The notes below the pieces were generated by a model. It made no database searches, had not been told where the DNA came from, and saw only the letters and a program-made list of their open reading frames with translations. Made by a program: the position numbers and the translations under genes. From Deltaproteobacteria bacterium (GTDB taxonomy: Bacteria > Myxococcota_A > Polyangia > JACPQR01), in assembly GCA_016190375.1 (NCBI GenBank), contig JACPQR010000194.1, forward strand, positions 1 through 64,000: a stretch of DNA of 64,000 bases, written 5' to 3'. Positions 7,431 through 16,729 of the stretch are shown here, one piece after another (position 1 is the stretch's first letter; each line of letters starts with the position of its first letter).

Positions 7431-9092
7431 TCAGGGGAGGAAGACCTTGTGGATGACGACGGGTCCTTCGTCGTTCGCAACCACGACATTGGCCTCCTCC
7501 GAGAGGAACCGCACGGTGTGCCGCTCGCCGCGGTAGTTCGCCTGCATCCCCGTGGCGACGGCGTCGCCGGCCCCGACGACAAGGAGCTCGTCGCCCGTGA
7601 CATCGACCATCCCGTCGATCGTCATCAGGCCCGCCGCGTTCAGGATCCGGTAGGTCCCGCCGAGAGCGTCACCCTCGGACCAGTCGACGAACACCACGAC
7701 GCCGCCCCGCGCCAGGAAGGCCGCGAGCGCACCGCTCCACAGCTCTCCCAGCGCCTGGAGGGTGTCCGGCTCGGCCGAGGTCTGCGCGAACAGGAGCAGG
7801 ACGTCGTAGTTGACCAGGTCCGCCTCGAGGAGCTGGGGATCCTCGAGCTCGGTGAAGGTCACCTGGCGGGAGGCATCGGTCGCCGTCGAGGTCACCGCGT
7901 CGACCACGTTGCGCGCCGAGTCGGCATCCGCGTACTGCGCGTAGGTCAGGACCTGCAGGGTCCCCTGCGCGATCAAGACGGCGTTTCCCACGATCCGGCT
8001 CTGGTCGCGGCGGGTCACCGCGTAGTCGTGACCGACGGCGACGACGTGTCCGATCGCTCCTGCCCGGCATCGACCTTCCTCGCAGATGCCGGTGTCGCAG
8101 ACGATCGAGCAGTCGCCGCAGTTATCGGGATCGGTCGTGACGTCCACGCACTGACGGCTGCACGCCCTGAGACCCTCGCCGCACTGATCGACGCAGCTAC
8201 CGGCCTGGCAGCTCTCGTCGGGACCGCAGACCGTGTCGCACGATCCGCAGTGGTCGGGATCGGTCTGGAAGTCCACGCACGCGCCCGTCCGGCAATCGTG
8301 CAGCTCCGGCGGGCAAGGCAGGACGCACGTGCCATCCTGGCATTCCTCCAGCGCCTCGCACCTCGTCGCGCATCCGCCGCAGTGATCGGGGTCGGAGTCG
8401 AGCTCGACGCATTCGTCGTCGCACCGCACCTCGTCGAGGTCGCACTCGACGCAGACTCCCGCCACGCAGACGCTGCCGTCGTCGCAGGCCTGCCCGCAGC
8501 CTCCGCAGTTCGCGGGATCGGAGCCCGTGTCGACGCACATCCGGCCGCACTCCACCAGACCCTCTGGACAGCCCCCTGCGCACTCGCCATCCACGCAATA
8601 CTCGCCCGGCTCGCACGCTGCCCCGCAGTCGCCACAGTTCGCCGGATCCTCTCGCGGGTCGACGCATGCGCCGTCGCAGTCCAAGAGCCCCTCGGGACAG
8701 TCGCCCACGCACTCGCCCGAGGCGCACCGCTCGCCCTCGTCGCACCTGTTGCCGCACTCGCCGCAGTTCTCGGGGTCGCTCGACAGGTCCGCGCACGCGG
8801 CCCCGTCGCACCACGTCTCCGGGAACTCGCAGCCGCCCCCGACGCAAGCCCCCGCGACGCACGCGCCGCCCTGGATGCAGACGTTGCCACAGCCGCCGCA
8901 GTTCTCATCGTCGAGCTTGGGATCGACGCAGCGTCCGCCGCAGTCGATCAGTCCCGGCACGCACTCGCCACCCACGATCGGGTCCAGCGAGCATCCCGAG
9001 ACGACGGCGACGACCAATACCAGGGTAAGCGCCGGCGGCGGTTGCCCGTTGCCTGTCGCCTGTCGCCTGTCGCCTGTTCTCGGGCAACTCAT
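7431..9092 (-). CDS. Cys-rich repeat lipoprotein with C-terminal amidotransferase-like domain
   Basis: A 553-residue secreted protein. The lipobox VSGC (about 31-34) predicts a lipoprotein. Residues about 40-340 consist of eight or so repeats of the Stig1-like type: CxxxCVDxxxDxxNCGxCGxxC, with conserved D-P-x-N/H-C-G spacing. This pattern is frequent in myxobacterial surface proteins. The last 200 residues lack cysteines and have alternating strands and helices (YDVLLLF, GGVVVFVDW), resembling a class I glutamine-amidotransferase-like or ThuA-like flavodoxin fold. I see no catalytic Cys. The ATG overlaps the OmpA stop by four bases (ATGA), so the two are co-translated. A heptamer repeat lies inside the N-terminal codons and encodes an odd RTGDRRQATGN stretch; a later start nearer the signal is possible. 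Confidence 0.8.
   Translation of the reverse strand: MSCPRTGDRRQATGNGQPPPALTLVLVVAVVSGCSLDPIVGGECVPGLIDCGGRCVDPKLDDENCGGCGNVCIQGGACVAGACVGGGCEFPETWCDGAACADLSSDPENCGECGNRCDEGERCASGECVGDCPEGLLDCDGACVDPREDPANCGDCGAACEPGEYCVDGECAGGCPEGLVECGRMCVDTGSDPANCGGCGQACDDGSVCVAGVCVECDLDEVRCDDECVELDSDPDHCGGCATRCEALEECQDGTCVLPCPPELHDCRTGACVDFQTDPDHCGSCDTVCGPDESCQAGSCVDQCGEGLRACSRQCVDVTTDPDNCGDCSIVCDTGICEEGRCRAGAIGHVVAVGHDYAVTRRDQSRIVGNAVLIAQGTLQVLTYAQYADADSARNVVDAVTSTATDASRQVTFTELEDPQLLEADLVNYDVLLLFAQTSAEPDTLQALGELWSGALAAFLARGGVVVFVDWSEGDALGGTYRILNAAGLMTIDGMVDVTGDELLVVGAGDAVATGMQANYRGERHTVRFLSEEANVVVANDEGPVVIHKVFLP
9041..9078. repeat. Heptamer tandem repeat (GCCTGTC)n, copy 2
   Basis: Three perfect GCCTGTC units and a fourth GCCTGTT (9051-9078) follow GTTGCCCGTT. 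On the minus strand they form an ACAGGCG array followed by the same GCAACGGG-AACCGCCG tail as at 130-158. It lies within the signal-peptide codons of the Cys-rich lipoprotein. Confidence 0.75.
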
Positions 9093-10474
9093 CGCTCGCT
9101 CGCCTCATCGCTCTCGCTCGGAGGCGCAGGCTCCTCGCCGGCGCCCGGCGGCTCGTCCGACGCCGCCGGCGCGGCCGGGCCGGCGGGTGGCTCGTCCGAG
9201 ATCGGAGGCGCAGCCTCGGGCCCCCCGACCTGCACCTGGCGGCGGACGAGGATGATCCGGAAGTCCACCCGGCGATTCATGTACAGGGCGCGCTCCGATC
9301 GGCCGGGCGCGAGCGGTCTGTCGCGCCCGTAGCCGATGATCTCGATCCGGGCAGGGTCCACGCCGTACCTCTGTAGCACCACCGCGGCCCTCCGCGCCCT
9401 CTCGGTCGACAGCCACTGGTTGTAGGCCCGCGTTCCCCGCTCGTCTGCGTGCCCCTCGATCCGGATCCTCAGGAACTCGGGGTGGCCGTCCATCAGCGCC
9501 TGGACCTGCCGCACCAGCGGGCGGAATCGCGTGCGCACCCGTGCCTTTGCGGTATCGAAGTGAACCCGCTGCTCGAGCAGGATGTCCGCCTCCTCGTCTC
9601 GCTCCTCGGTGCGCGTCTCGGGCACCGGGACCTCGGGGTTCTGCGCCGGGCCCGGCTCGGGGCAGCCATCGTGGTCCTCGAAGCCGTCGGGATCCTCGGG
9701 CACCAGCGGGCATCGGTCGCGGTTGTCCGGGATGTCGTCGTGATCGTTGTCGAGCTCCGGGCAGCCGTCCTCGTCCTCGAACCCGTCCGGATCCTCGGCG
9801 TCGTCGGGGCAGCGATCCACCTCGTCGATGAGCCCGTCGCCGTCGCGGTCGGACGGGTGCACGGCGCCGCCGCCGACGGAGAAGCTCAGCCCTGCGAGGA
9901 CGATCCGTGCGTCCTCGGGCTCGAGCTGGCTCGCCATCTCCACGACCTGGAGGTACTTCGCGTACGGGCCCACCTGGAGCCCGTCCATCACCGACAGCTC
10001 GAGGCCGATCGCGGCGTCGAAGCCCAGCCTGTTCTTCGGGCCGGTCCTGACGTACCCGACGTCGGCATCCAGCCACAGGTTCCCGAAGAGGTTGCCCCGG
10101 TGGTGATCCGCTCCGCCGACGTGGATCGCGTAGCCGCCGTGGTCGTTGAACGGTCGCAGGCGAACGCCGCCTCCCGCCATCATCAGCCCGCCCGCGCCGG
10201 GGTCCACGACTCCGAGCGCCGGGTCGGGGCTGGTCCCGTCCCGGAACGCCATCGCGGCAGCCATCACCTGGAAGCCGATCCGCTCGCCCGGGGCGATCTC
10301 GAGCTTGATAGCGCCGCCACCGCCGACTCCGAAGCGGTCCGACTGCGGAGCCGTGACGAGGAGCCCCACGGCCGGCTCGAGGTGCAGGTTCACGAGCCCC
10401 GACTCCGCCTGCGTGCGACCCGAAAGGAGAATGATGGTGAGGACGATCGCGCCTCTGGTTACACCGCGAGGCAT
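9089..10474 (-). CDS. OmpA-family outer-membrane protein with thrombospondin type 3 repeats
   Basis: A 461-residue protein linking the outer membrane to peptidoglycan. A signal peptide (about 1-23, ending TQA) precedes an N-terminal region of about 200 residues that is probably a beta-barrel. Two calcium-binding thrombospondin type 3-like stretches follow (DRDGDGLIDEVDRCP and DNDHDDIPDNRDRCP, about 215-285). The OmpA C-terminal domain spans about 310-425, with VHFDTAK, the peptidoglycan-binding IEGHADERGTRAYN and LSTERARRA. The tail after 430 is Pro/Ala/Glu-rich. It is the first gene of a pair with the Cys-rich lipoprotein (4-nt overlap), which suggests both sit in the same envelope complex. 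Confidence 0.93.
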   Translation of the reverse strand: MPRGVTRGAIVLTIILLSGRTQAESGLVNLHLEPAVGLLVTAPQSDRFGVGGGGAIKLEIAPGERIGFQVMAAAMAFRDGTSPDPALGVVDPGAGGLMMAGGGVRLRPFNDHGGYAIHVGGADHHRGNLFGNLWLDADVGYVRTGPKNRLGFDAAIGLELSVMDGLQVGPYAKYLQVVEMASQLEPEDARIVLAGLSFSVGGGAVHPSDRDGDGLIDEVDRCPDDAEDPDGFEDEDGCPELDNDHDDIPDNRDRCPLVPEDPDGFEDHDGCPEPGPAQNPEVPVPETRTEERDEEADILLEQRVHFDTAKARVRTRFRPLVRQVQALMDGHPEFLRIRIEGHADERGTRAYNQWLSTERARRAAVVLQRYGVDPARIEIIGYGRDRPLAPGRSERALYMNRRVDFRIILVRRQVQVGGPEAAPPISDEPPAGPAAPAASDEPPGAGEEPAPPSESDEASER

Positions 10475-10547
10475 CTTCTCGATCTAACTTCTTCGGCCCC
10501 CAGCCGGTCAACTTAAGGGGTGGGCACCACACCCACAGCTCGCCCTT

Positions 10548-13500
10548 TCACCTGAGCTCCGCAACCGTCGCGCCGAACAGCCGCTCGAGCGACGCGAGGA
10601 GCGCCTCGGCGGGCTCCACTGCCAGCTCATCGGAGAGTGTGAGGACCGTGTCGGACGCTGCAGGCACCCGGATGTGGATCGACACCGGGCATCGCCCCGG
10701 ATGCTGCGCGAGCAGAGCCCTCAAGCTCTGAAGCTCGCGGTCGGAGACGCGGTGCGCTTCGAGGTGGATGTGCACGGTCCTGGCGCGCGCCCGAGCCGCC
10801 TCCGCCAGGGGCTGGACCGACTCCAGGAGCACCTTTGCCTCCGGTTCCTCGCGCTCCCGATCGACCTGCACTGCCCCGATGACGAGCAGCGGCTCGCCGC
10901 TCTTCAAGACCGCCTCGACCTGGGCGAACGTCCTGGTCCGCACGATCACCTCGACGCGTCCCGAGCTGTCCTCGAGGTCGAAGAAGGCCATCCTGCCGCC
11001 GGTCTTCGGCACCCTCTCGCGATAGGCCTCGACGACGCCGCCGATGACGACCTGCGATCCTTCGTCCCTCTCCGCGATGTCCGCCGTCGTCGTGTTCGCG
11101 AGGCGGCCGAGCTCCGCCCGGTAGCGATCGAGCGGGTGCCCCGTGATGTAGAAGCCCAGCGCCTGCCGCTCGTAGGCGAGCAGCGTCTTCGAGTCCCAGC
11201 CGGCGACGCTCGGGTACTCGCCGCGCCCGGCACCGGACGAAACGGCCCCCGCGTCGAACAGGCCGAAGAGGTTCGTCTGTCCGCTCTCCCGCTCCTTCGC
11301 TCGCGCGCGCCCACGCTCCAGCGCCGCGTCGATGGCGGCGTGCGCCTGGGCGCGGCTCACTCCGTTCTCGCGGCAGCACACGTCGAACGCGCCGCTCCAG
11401 ACGAGCGCCTCGAAGACCCCCTTGTTCACCTTGCGCACGTCGACCCTCGTGGCGAAGTCGAACAGATCTCTGAACGGGCCCTCGCGCCTGGCCTCGAACA
11501 GCGTCTCGAGCGCCGACCCTCCGACGCCCTTGACCGCGCCCAGGCCGAACCTGATGGCGGGCTTCGACCCATCGGGCGGATAGACCACGGTGAATTCCTC
11601 GCCGGAGCTGTTCACGTCCGGCGGCAGGATCGTGATCCCCATCGACCGCCCCTCGGCGATCGACCTGACGACCTTCTCGGTCTTGTCCTTGTCCGCCGTC
11701 AAGAGCGCGCACATGTACTCGACGGGGTAGTGCGCCTTCAGATAGGCCGTCTGGTACGAGATCAGCGCGTACGCGGCCGAGTGCGAGTTGTGGACGACGA
11801 GGCCGTCGGCGACGAAGTTGTGGTCCCCCTCGATCGTCAGGTCGTAGGTCTCTTCGATGCCGCGGCGCTCCACCGCCACGACGCGGTCCCAGAAGACGTC
11901 GGAGGCCGCCAGATCTGCGAGGCGCTGCGACGCGAAGAACGCGGCCAGCTTCGCGATAGTTCCGCGACGGAAGCCGCGCTTCCCACGCGATCCATTTCCG
12001 ACCAGCTCCTTCGTCGAGACGCCGGAGCGCCGCTCGAGCTCGAGCCAGGTCAAGCCTGCGCCGCGACGCTCCGCGTCGACCCAGCGACGCACCGCCGGCG
12101 GGATCGTGTCCTTGCTGGAGCAGCCCCGCCTCGTGATGGTCACGTGCGAGCGCAACAGATCGACTTGCCGCTCGCGACCGACGCAGTGCGGCGTCACGCG
12201 AGCGAGGAAGGCCTCCACCGAGCGCTCGCCGACGAGGTGCACCGTGAATCCGGCCCTCTCTGCTCCTCGGTACTTGAACGACTTGCTGTGAACGCCGCTC
12301 GGGATGCCCAGCCGCAACAGCAGGAGCTGAACGTCTCGAGCCAGCCGTTCGGAGGAGGTCGCATAGAAGGGGGTCGCCTGCGTTTCGCCAGCGATGTAGC
12401 CGTCCCCTGACCAGAGGCGTCCGAGGAACAGCTCCAGGTCCTCGTCCGCCAGCGCGAAGACCGGGCCGGGCACGCGCTTGGCGGTCGCCTTGATCCCGAG
12501 GATACCGAGCTCCTTCGCCCACTCGAAGGCGCCGGAGCGGCGTGGCACGGCCAGCGCCAGATTGCCTTCGACCAGTACATCCTCATCCCGGCCGAGGTTC
12601 CATGGCCGCTGTCCGGGCCTGAAGCGGGCATCCGTCCCGGTCGACACGCAGACCTCGAGACGACCGTCCCCGCGGTTGCTCACTCGAGCGACGCTCTTCG
12701 GAAAACACGCTGCCGCCCGCGCGAAGTCGTCGACCAGCACTGGATCGTTGCCAAAGAAGTAGAGGCAGCTCGGGTGGCAGGTGTTCCCTTCCGAGAGGAG
12801 GCCGGCGAGCGTGACGAGCTCGTGCCGGGGCCAACGTCCCCTGCCCGAAACCGACAAGCGGCGCGCGGCGGCGACTCGATACCCGGTCTCGAGCTCGCCA
12901 ACCGTCGTCCACCCGTCGAGCGTGCGCACGGGATGATTCGCCGTGGCGCGGATTCGCCGTCCCTGGGCGGTTCGCACCTCGTAGACGAGCCGCTTCCCGT
13001 TCGTGACCACGTCCTGCACCTTGCGCAGGCGCAAGCGCCAGTCGTCGCCCAGGGCGTGGACGATGAACGGCCGCCGGTTCCGGAACAGCTCGCCCACGGT
13101 CGTCCGCTCACCCGTCGCGGCGTCGACGATCACGGTGTCGCCGACGACGCACTTGTTGAACCCATAACCCGCGAAGACCTCGAGCAGCTCGAAGACCTCG
13201 CGAGCCTTCGCTTCCGGGACTCCCCTCGCCTTCGCGCCGTCCACGAAGACGGCCTTCTGCTTGGCCATCTCCTCGGGTTTCTTCTTGCCCATCGCGCGCC
13301 GGAGCAGGTCCGCCTGGCCGAGCGTGAAGCCGGCCATCGCGCGGGCGATCTGCATGACCTGCTCCTGATAGACGATGACGCCGTGGGTCTCCCTGAGCGC
13401 ATCCTCGAGCATCGGGTGCGGGTAGCGGACCTCCGTCCGCCCGTGCTTGCGCTGGACGTAGTCCTCGACCATCCCGGTCTCGAGGGGACCGGGGCGGTAG

Positions 13501-15419
13501 AGCGCGACCGCGGCGACGATGTCCTCGAAGCGATCGGGACGGAGCTTGCGAAACAGGTCCTGCATCCCGCTCGACTCGAGCTGGAAGACGCCCGTGGTCT
13601 CGCCCGACTGCAGGAGCTTGTAGGTCTCGGCGTCGTCAAGAGGGAGCCGGTCGAGGTCGAAGTCGCCCGAGTCCGGGCGCTTGCGGATGAGCCGATCGAC
13701 GGCGATGTCGATGACCGTCAAGGTCTTGAGCCCCAGGAAGTCGAACTTCACCAGCCCGACCTTCTCGACCAAGTCCTTGTCGAACTGCGAGACCAGCTCC
13801 CCGTTCTGCCCGCGGAAGACGGGCACGTACTCGTACATGGGCTTGTCGGCGATCACGACGCCCGCGGCGTGCATCCCGGCGTGCCTGTTGAGCCCTTCGA
13901 GCCTGATCGCATGGTCGAGCAAGGTCTTGATCCGCTCGTCCTTGTCGTAGAGCTCCTTGAGGCGCGGCTCCTTCTCGAGCGCCTCGGGAACGGAGGTCGT
14001 CTTGCCCTGGACCGGCTCCGGGACGAGCTTGGCGATCTTGTCGACCTCGGCGTAGGCGAAGCCCAGCGCACGCCCGACGTCGCGAACGCAGGACCGGCTC
14101 TTCAGCTCGTGGAAGGTGGCGATCTGGCCGACCTGCAGCTCGCCGTACTTGTGGGTGACGTACTCGATGACCTCGTCCCGCCGGTCCATGCAGAAGTCGA
14201 TGTCGAAGTCGGGCATCGACACCCGCTCGGGGTTCAAGAATCGCTCGAAGAGCAGGTTGTAAGGGATTGGATCCAGGTTGGTGATCCTCAGGGACCATGC
14301 GACGAGGGACCCCGCGCCCGACCCGCGGCCAGGGCCGACCGGGATTCCCTTCTCCCGGGCATGCCGGATGAAGTCCCAGACGATCAGGAAGTAGCCCGCG
14401 AACCCCATCCGGCAGATGACGTCGAGCTCCATCGCCAGCCGCGCCCGGTATGTGGAATCGTCGACCGCGCGTCCGGCATCGCGCGCCTCGGCCAGCCTGC
14501 GCTCCAGCCCCTCCGTGGCCGTCTCCCCCAGGAACGTCTCGAGGTCGTGGCCGCCCGGCACCTCGTAGCGAGGCAGGTATGTCTTTCCCAGGTCGAAGTC
14601 GATCCTGCAGCGCTCGGCGATGGCGAGCGTGTTGTCCAGCGCCCTCGGGTATTCCCTGAGCGCGGCGGCCATCTCGTCGCCGCTCTTGAGGTACATCTGG
14701 GTCCAGGGGCCCTGGACGGCGGCGTCGGCGGCCAGCGTGCGCCCGGCCGCTATGCACGTTAGTACCTGGTAGGATGCCGCGTCCTCGCTCCCGAGGAAGT
14801 GAGCGTCGTTCGTGGCGACGAGCTGGATGCCGGCGCGCTCTCCGATGTCGGCGAGGATCCGGTTGACCTGCGCCTGCTCGGGGAAGCCGTGGTCCTGGAT
14901 CTCCAGGTAGAAGGAGTCGCGGTCGAACAGGTCCCTGAGCCCGCAGGCCATGGCGAGAGCTTCGTCGGGACCGTGGTGCAACAGCGACTGAGCCACCGCG
15001 CCGCCGAGGCAGCCGGAGAGCGCGATGAGCCCCTTGCTCCTCGCGCCCAGGATCTCCCGGTCGACGCGCGGGCGCTGCTGCAGGCCCTCGAGGTACCCCA
15101 TGCTGACGAGGTACGAGAGGTTCCGGTACCCCTCACGGTCCGTCGCAAGCAGGACGAGGTGCGTGTCCGGCTTCTGAGACTTCTCCGACCTGGGCCCGGC
15201 TGCCAGATAGACCTCGCACCCCAGGATGGGCCTGACGGGTTTGCCCTTCGCCCGCGTGTAGAGGTCGAGAGCGCCGAACATGTTGCCGTGGTCGGTCATG
15301 GCGACCGCCGGCATTGCGAGCTCTTCCGCCCTGGCGAGGAGATCCGACAGGCGAATCGCGCCGTCGAGCAGGCTGAACTGCGTGTGGACGTGCAGGTGAA
15401 CGAACGGTCGCGCGCCCAT
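10548..15419 (-). CDS. dnaE: DNA polymerase III alpha subunit, interrupted by an intein
   Basis: The replicative polymerase subunit. The open frame is 1623 residues; removing the 455-residue intein leaves 1168, the normal DnaE size. The N-terminal PHP domain opens with HLHVHTQFSLLDG. The catalytic aspartates are in PDFDIDF (D404, D406). The polymerase fingers, the tandem helix-hairpin-helix region and the OB domain (VVIGGVVEAYRERV) follow. The intein (residues 757-1211) splits the invariant GFNK/SHSAAYA motif near the active site, so unspliced product should be inactive and the gene depends on splicing. The GC-rich codon use is continuous through the intein. The gene starts 158 bp from the divergent lipoprotein gene; no other replication genes are nearby. 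Confidence 0.96.
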   Translation of the reverse strand: MGARPFVHLHVHTQFSLLDGAIRLSDLLARAEELAMPAVAMTDHGNMFGALDLYTRAKGKPVRPILGCEVYLAAGPRSEKSQKPDTHLVLLATDREGYRNLSYLVSMGYLEGLQQRPRVDREILGARSKGLIALSGCLGGAVAQSLLHHGPDEALAMACGLRDLFDRDSFYLEIQDHGFPEQAQVNRILADIGERAGIQLVATNDAHFLGSEDAASYQVLTCIAAGRTLAADAAVQGPWTQMYLKSGDEMAAALREYPRALDNTLAIAERCRIDFDLGKTYLPRYEVPGGHDLETFLGETATEGLERRLAEARDAGRAVDDSTYRARLAMELDVICRMGFAGYFLIVWDFIRHAREKGIPVGPGRGSGAGSLVAWSLRITNLDPIPYNLLFERFLNPERVSMPDFDIDFCMDRRDEVIEYVTHKYGELQVGQIATFHELKSRSCVRDVGRALGFAYAEVDKIAKLVPEPVQGKTTSVPEALEKEPRLKELYDKDERIKTLLDHAIRLEGLNRHAGMHAAGVVIADKPMYEYVPVFRGQNGELVSQFDKDLVEKVGLVKFDFLGLKTLTVIDIAVDRLIRKRPDSGDFDLDRLPLDDAETYKLLQSGETTGVFQLESSGMQDLFRKLRPDRFEDIVAAVALYRPGPLETGMVEDYVQRKHGRTEVRYPHPMLEDALRETHGVIVYQEQVMQIARAMAGFTLGQADLLRRAMGKKKPEEMAKQKAVFVDGAKARGVPEAKAREVFELLEVFAGYGFNKCVVGDTVIVDAATGERTTVGELFRNRRPFIVHALGDDWRLRLRKVQDVVTNGKRLVYEVRTAQGRRIRATANHPVRTLDGWTTVGELETGYRVAAARRLSVSGRGRWPRHELVTLAGLLSEGNTCHPSCLYFFGNDPVLVDDFARAAACFPKSVARVSNRGDGRLEVCVSTGTDARFRPGQRPWNLGRDEDVLVEGNLALAVPRRSGAFEWAKELGILGIKATAKRVPGPVFALADEDLELFLGRLWSGDGYIAGETQATPFYATSSERLARDVQLLLLRLGIPSGVHSKSFKYRGAERAGFTVHLVGERSVEAFLARVTPHCVGRERQVDLLRSHVTITRRGCSSKDTIPPAVRRWVDAERRGAGLTWLELERRSGVSTKELVGNGSRGKRGFRRGTIAKLAAFFASQRLADLAASDVFWDRVVAVERRGIEETYDLTIEGDHNFVADGLVVHNSHSAAYALISYQTAYLKAHYPVEYMCALLTADKDKTEKVVRSIAEGRSMGITILPPDVNSSGEEFTVVYPPDGSKPAIRFGLGAVKGVGGSALETLFEARREGPFRDLFDFATRVDVRKVNKGVFEALVWSGAFDVCCRENGVSRAQAHAAIDAALERGRARAKERESGQTNLFGLFDAGAVSSGAGRGEYPSVAGWDSKTLLAYERQALGFYITGHPLDRYRAELGRLANTTTADIAERDEGSQVVIGGVVEAYRERVPKTGGRMAFFDLEDSSGRVEVIVRTRTFAQVEAVLKSGEPLLVIGAVQVDREREEPEAKVLLESVQPLAEAARARARTVHIHLEAHRVSDRELQSLRALLAQHPGRCPVSIHIRVPAASDTVLTLSDELAVEPAEALLASLERLFGATVAELR
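11787..13151 (-). mobile_element. DnaE intein with LAGLIDADG homing endonuclease
   Basis: A 455-residue protein-splicing element encoded in frame within dnaE. Splicing motifs are complete: Cys1 (C757 of the precursor, start of CVVGDTVIVD), block B TANHPV (H829, intein residue 73), block F ending GDHNFVADGLVV and the C-terminal HN, followed by Ser+1 of the host protein. The central part holds two LAGLIDADG-type motifs, LAGLLSEG at intein residue about 115 and LGRLWSGDGYI at about 241. These mark a homing endonuclease that may still be active. The first motif has Glu where Asp is usual, which many active enzymes share. Splicing would proceed through thioester, branched ester and Asn cyclisation (class 1 inference). 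Confidence 0.95.
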
Positions 15420-15577
15420 CTGGCCCTCACCGCGCTACCGCCCGCCCGCCCCGCTGTCAAGGCCGGACGCGGCCGAGAGGGGCTTGTCACGAGTGCGCCC
15501 GAGGCGGTACAAGTTCATGCTCAGGGCTTGCATCGGGCGCCGGGTCCGAGCACGCCCTGCCACAGGAGGCGCGATTC

Positions 15578-16684
15578 ATGGAGCACCCTGGAAGAAGCTT
15601 GGGATGGTTGGTTCTTTGCTTGGTACTGCCGCTCGCCCTGAGCACCGCTGCCTGCGGAGGCGGCGACGACGGCGGCGACGGGGACGCCGACGCCGACTCC
15701 GACACCGACATCGACGTCGACTCGGACGGGGACAGCGACGGAGACGCGGACGGAGACGCGGACGACGATCCGCCTGACGACGGCGCCGAGCACGTCTTCG
15801 TCACGAACACGCTCGCGATCGGCGACATCACCGACGGCTTCGACCTGGACGAGCACGTCACGACGGAGCGCACCGACCCGATCGGCTGCGGCAAGGCCGA
15901 CGGTCCCGGCGGCATCGACAACCAGCTCGGCCCGCTGGTCGACGCAATCGTCCAGGGCGCGAACCTCGACGTTGAGCCCGATCAGATGATCGCCGACAAC
16001 ATCGCGGACGGATCGCTGCTGCTGTTGATGCGACTACTCGACGTCGACGACGGCTCCCACGATCCCAGCGTTCCCCTCTACTTCTATCTGGGCGAGGACT
16101 ACGACGACCCGGGGAACCCCGACAACAACCTTACGGGCGATGGCCAGTTCCTGGTCAACCGGTCCTCGCTCGAGGACGTCGAGGACGTCGAGTCCGCGGT
16201 CATCAAGTTCGAGCGCGGCCGCTTCCACGAGGCCCGGTTCTCCACCGAGCCATCGCTCTTCCGGATCACAGTTCCTCTCTCCACGGGCATGGATCTCGAC
16301 CTGGCCGTGGAGGAGGCGCAGATCGAGTTCGCCTACTCGGACGACGAGATCACGGAAGGCGTCGTCGGCGGCTACCTCCAGATCAAGACCATCCTCGAGG
16401 CCATTGCGAACATGGACTTCGAGGACGTGGACATCCCCGAGGCTCTGGTGCGCAGCGTGCTCGGCGCCCAGGCCGACATCGACGCCGTGGGGCCCGGTCC
16501 GGTCTCCGGCACCTCCTGCACGGAAGAGACGATCGCGGACGACTGCGAGCCCGGACAGCGCTGCGAGAGCGGCGTGTGCGTCGAGCCGGAAGGCCGGTGC
16601 GATTCGCTCTCCGTCGGCCTGACCTTCACGGCGGTCCCCGGCGAGATCATGGGCGTCGCGCCCGAAGATCCGAAAGCTCAGTAG
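15578..16684 (+). CDS. Lipoprotein with Asp-rich tether, function unknown
   Basis: 368 residues. The signal peptide ends in a lipobox-like TAAC (about 23-26). It is followed by a 45-residue run built of Asp with Gly, Ala and Ser (DADSDTDIDVDSD type), encoded by degenerate GACGCC/GACTCC repeats. The folded part (about 75-368) has no recognised domain; it ends with a Cys-containing segment (CEPGQRCESGVC) that resembles the small Cys-rich modules seen elsewhere in the window. AGGAGG at 15564-15569 supports the ATG start. It has the same tether as the lipoproteins at 49375 and 56385. The gene is isolated, divergent from dnaE. Confidence 0.8.
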   Translation: MEHPGRSLGWLVLCLVLPLALSTAACGGGDDGGDGDADADSDTDIDVDSDGDSDGDADGDADDDPPDDGAEHVFVTNTLAIGDITDGFDLDEHVTTERTDPIGCGKADGPGGIDNQLGPLVDAIVQGANLDVEPDQMIADNIADGSLLLLMRLLDVDDGSHDPSVPLYFYLGEDYDDPGNPDNNLTGDGQFLVNRSSLEDVEDVESAVIKFERGRFHEARFSTEPSLFRITVPLSTGMDLDLAVEEAQIEFAYSDDEITEGVVGGYLQIKTILEAIANMDFEDVDIPEALVRSVLGAQADIDAVGPGPVSGTSCTEETIADDCEPGQRCESGVCVEPEGRCDSLSVGLTFTAVPGEIMGVAPEDPKAQ

Positions 16685-16729
16685 GTTCCTCGACCCCACC
16701 CGTGGTCCCGTGCTAGCCCTCTGCACGTC

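Noticed and set aside
9089..10474. MotB/flagellar stator assignment for the OmpA-domain protein
   Set aside because: It has a cleaved signal and barrel-like N-terminus, not a single stator helix with Asp.
10627..12522. Long second-frame ORF opposite or within dnaE
   Set aside because: It shadows the polymerase and intein; composition is Arg/Gly-rich and has no domain.
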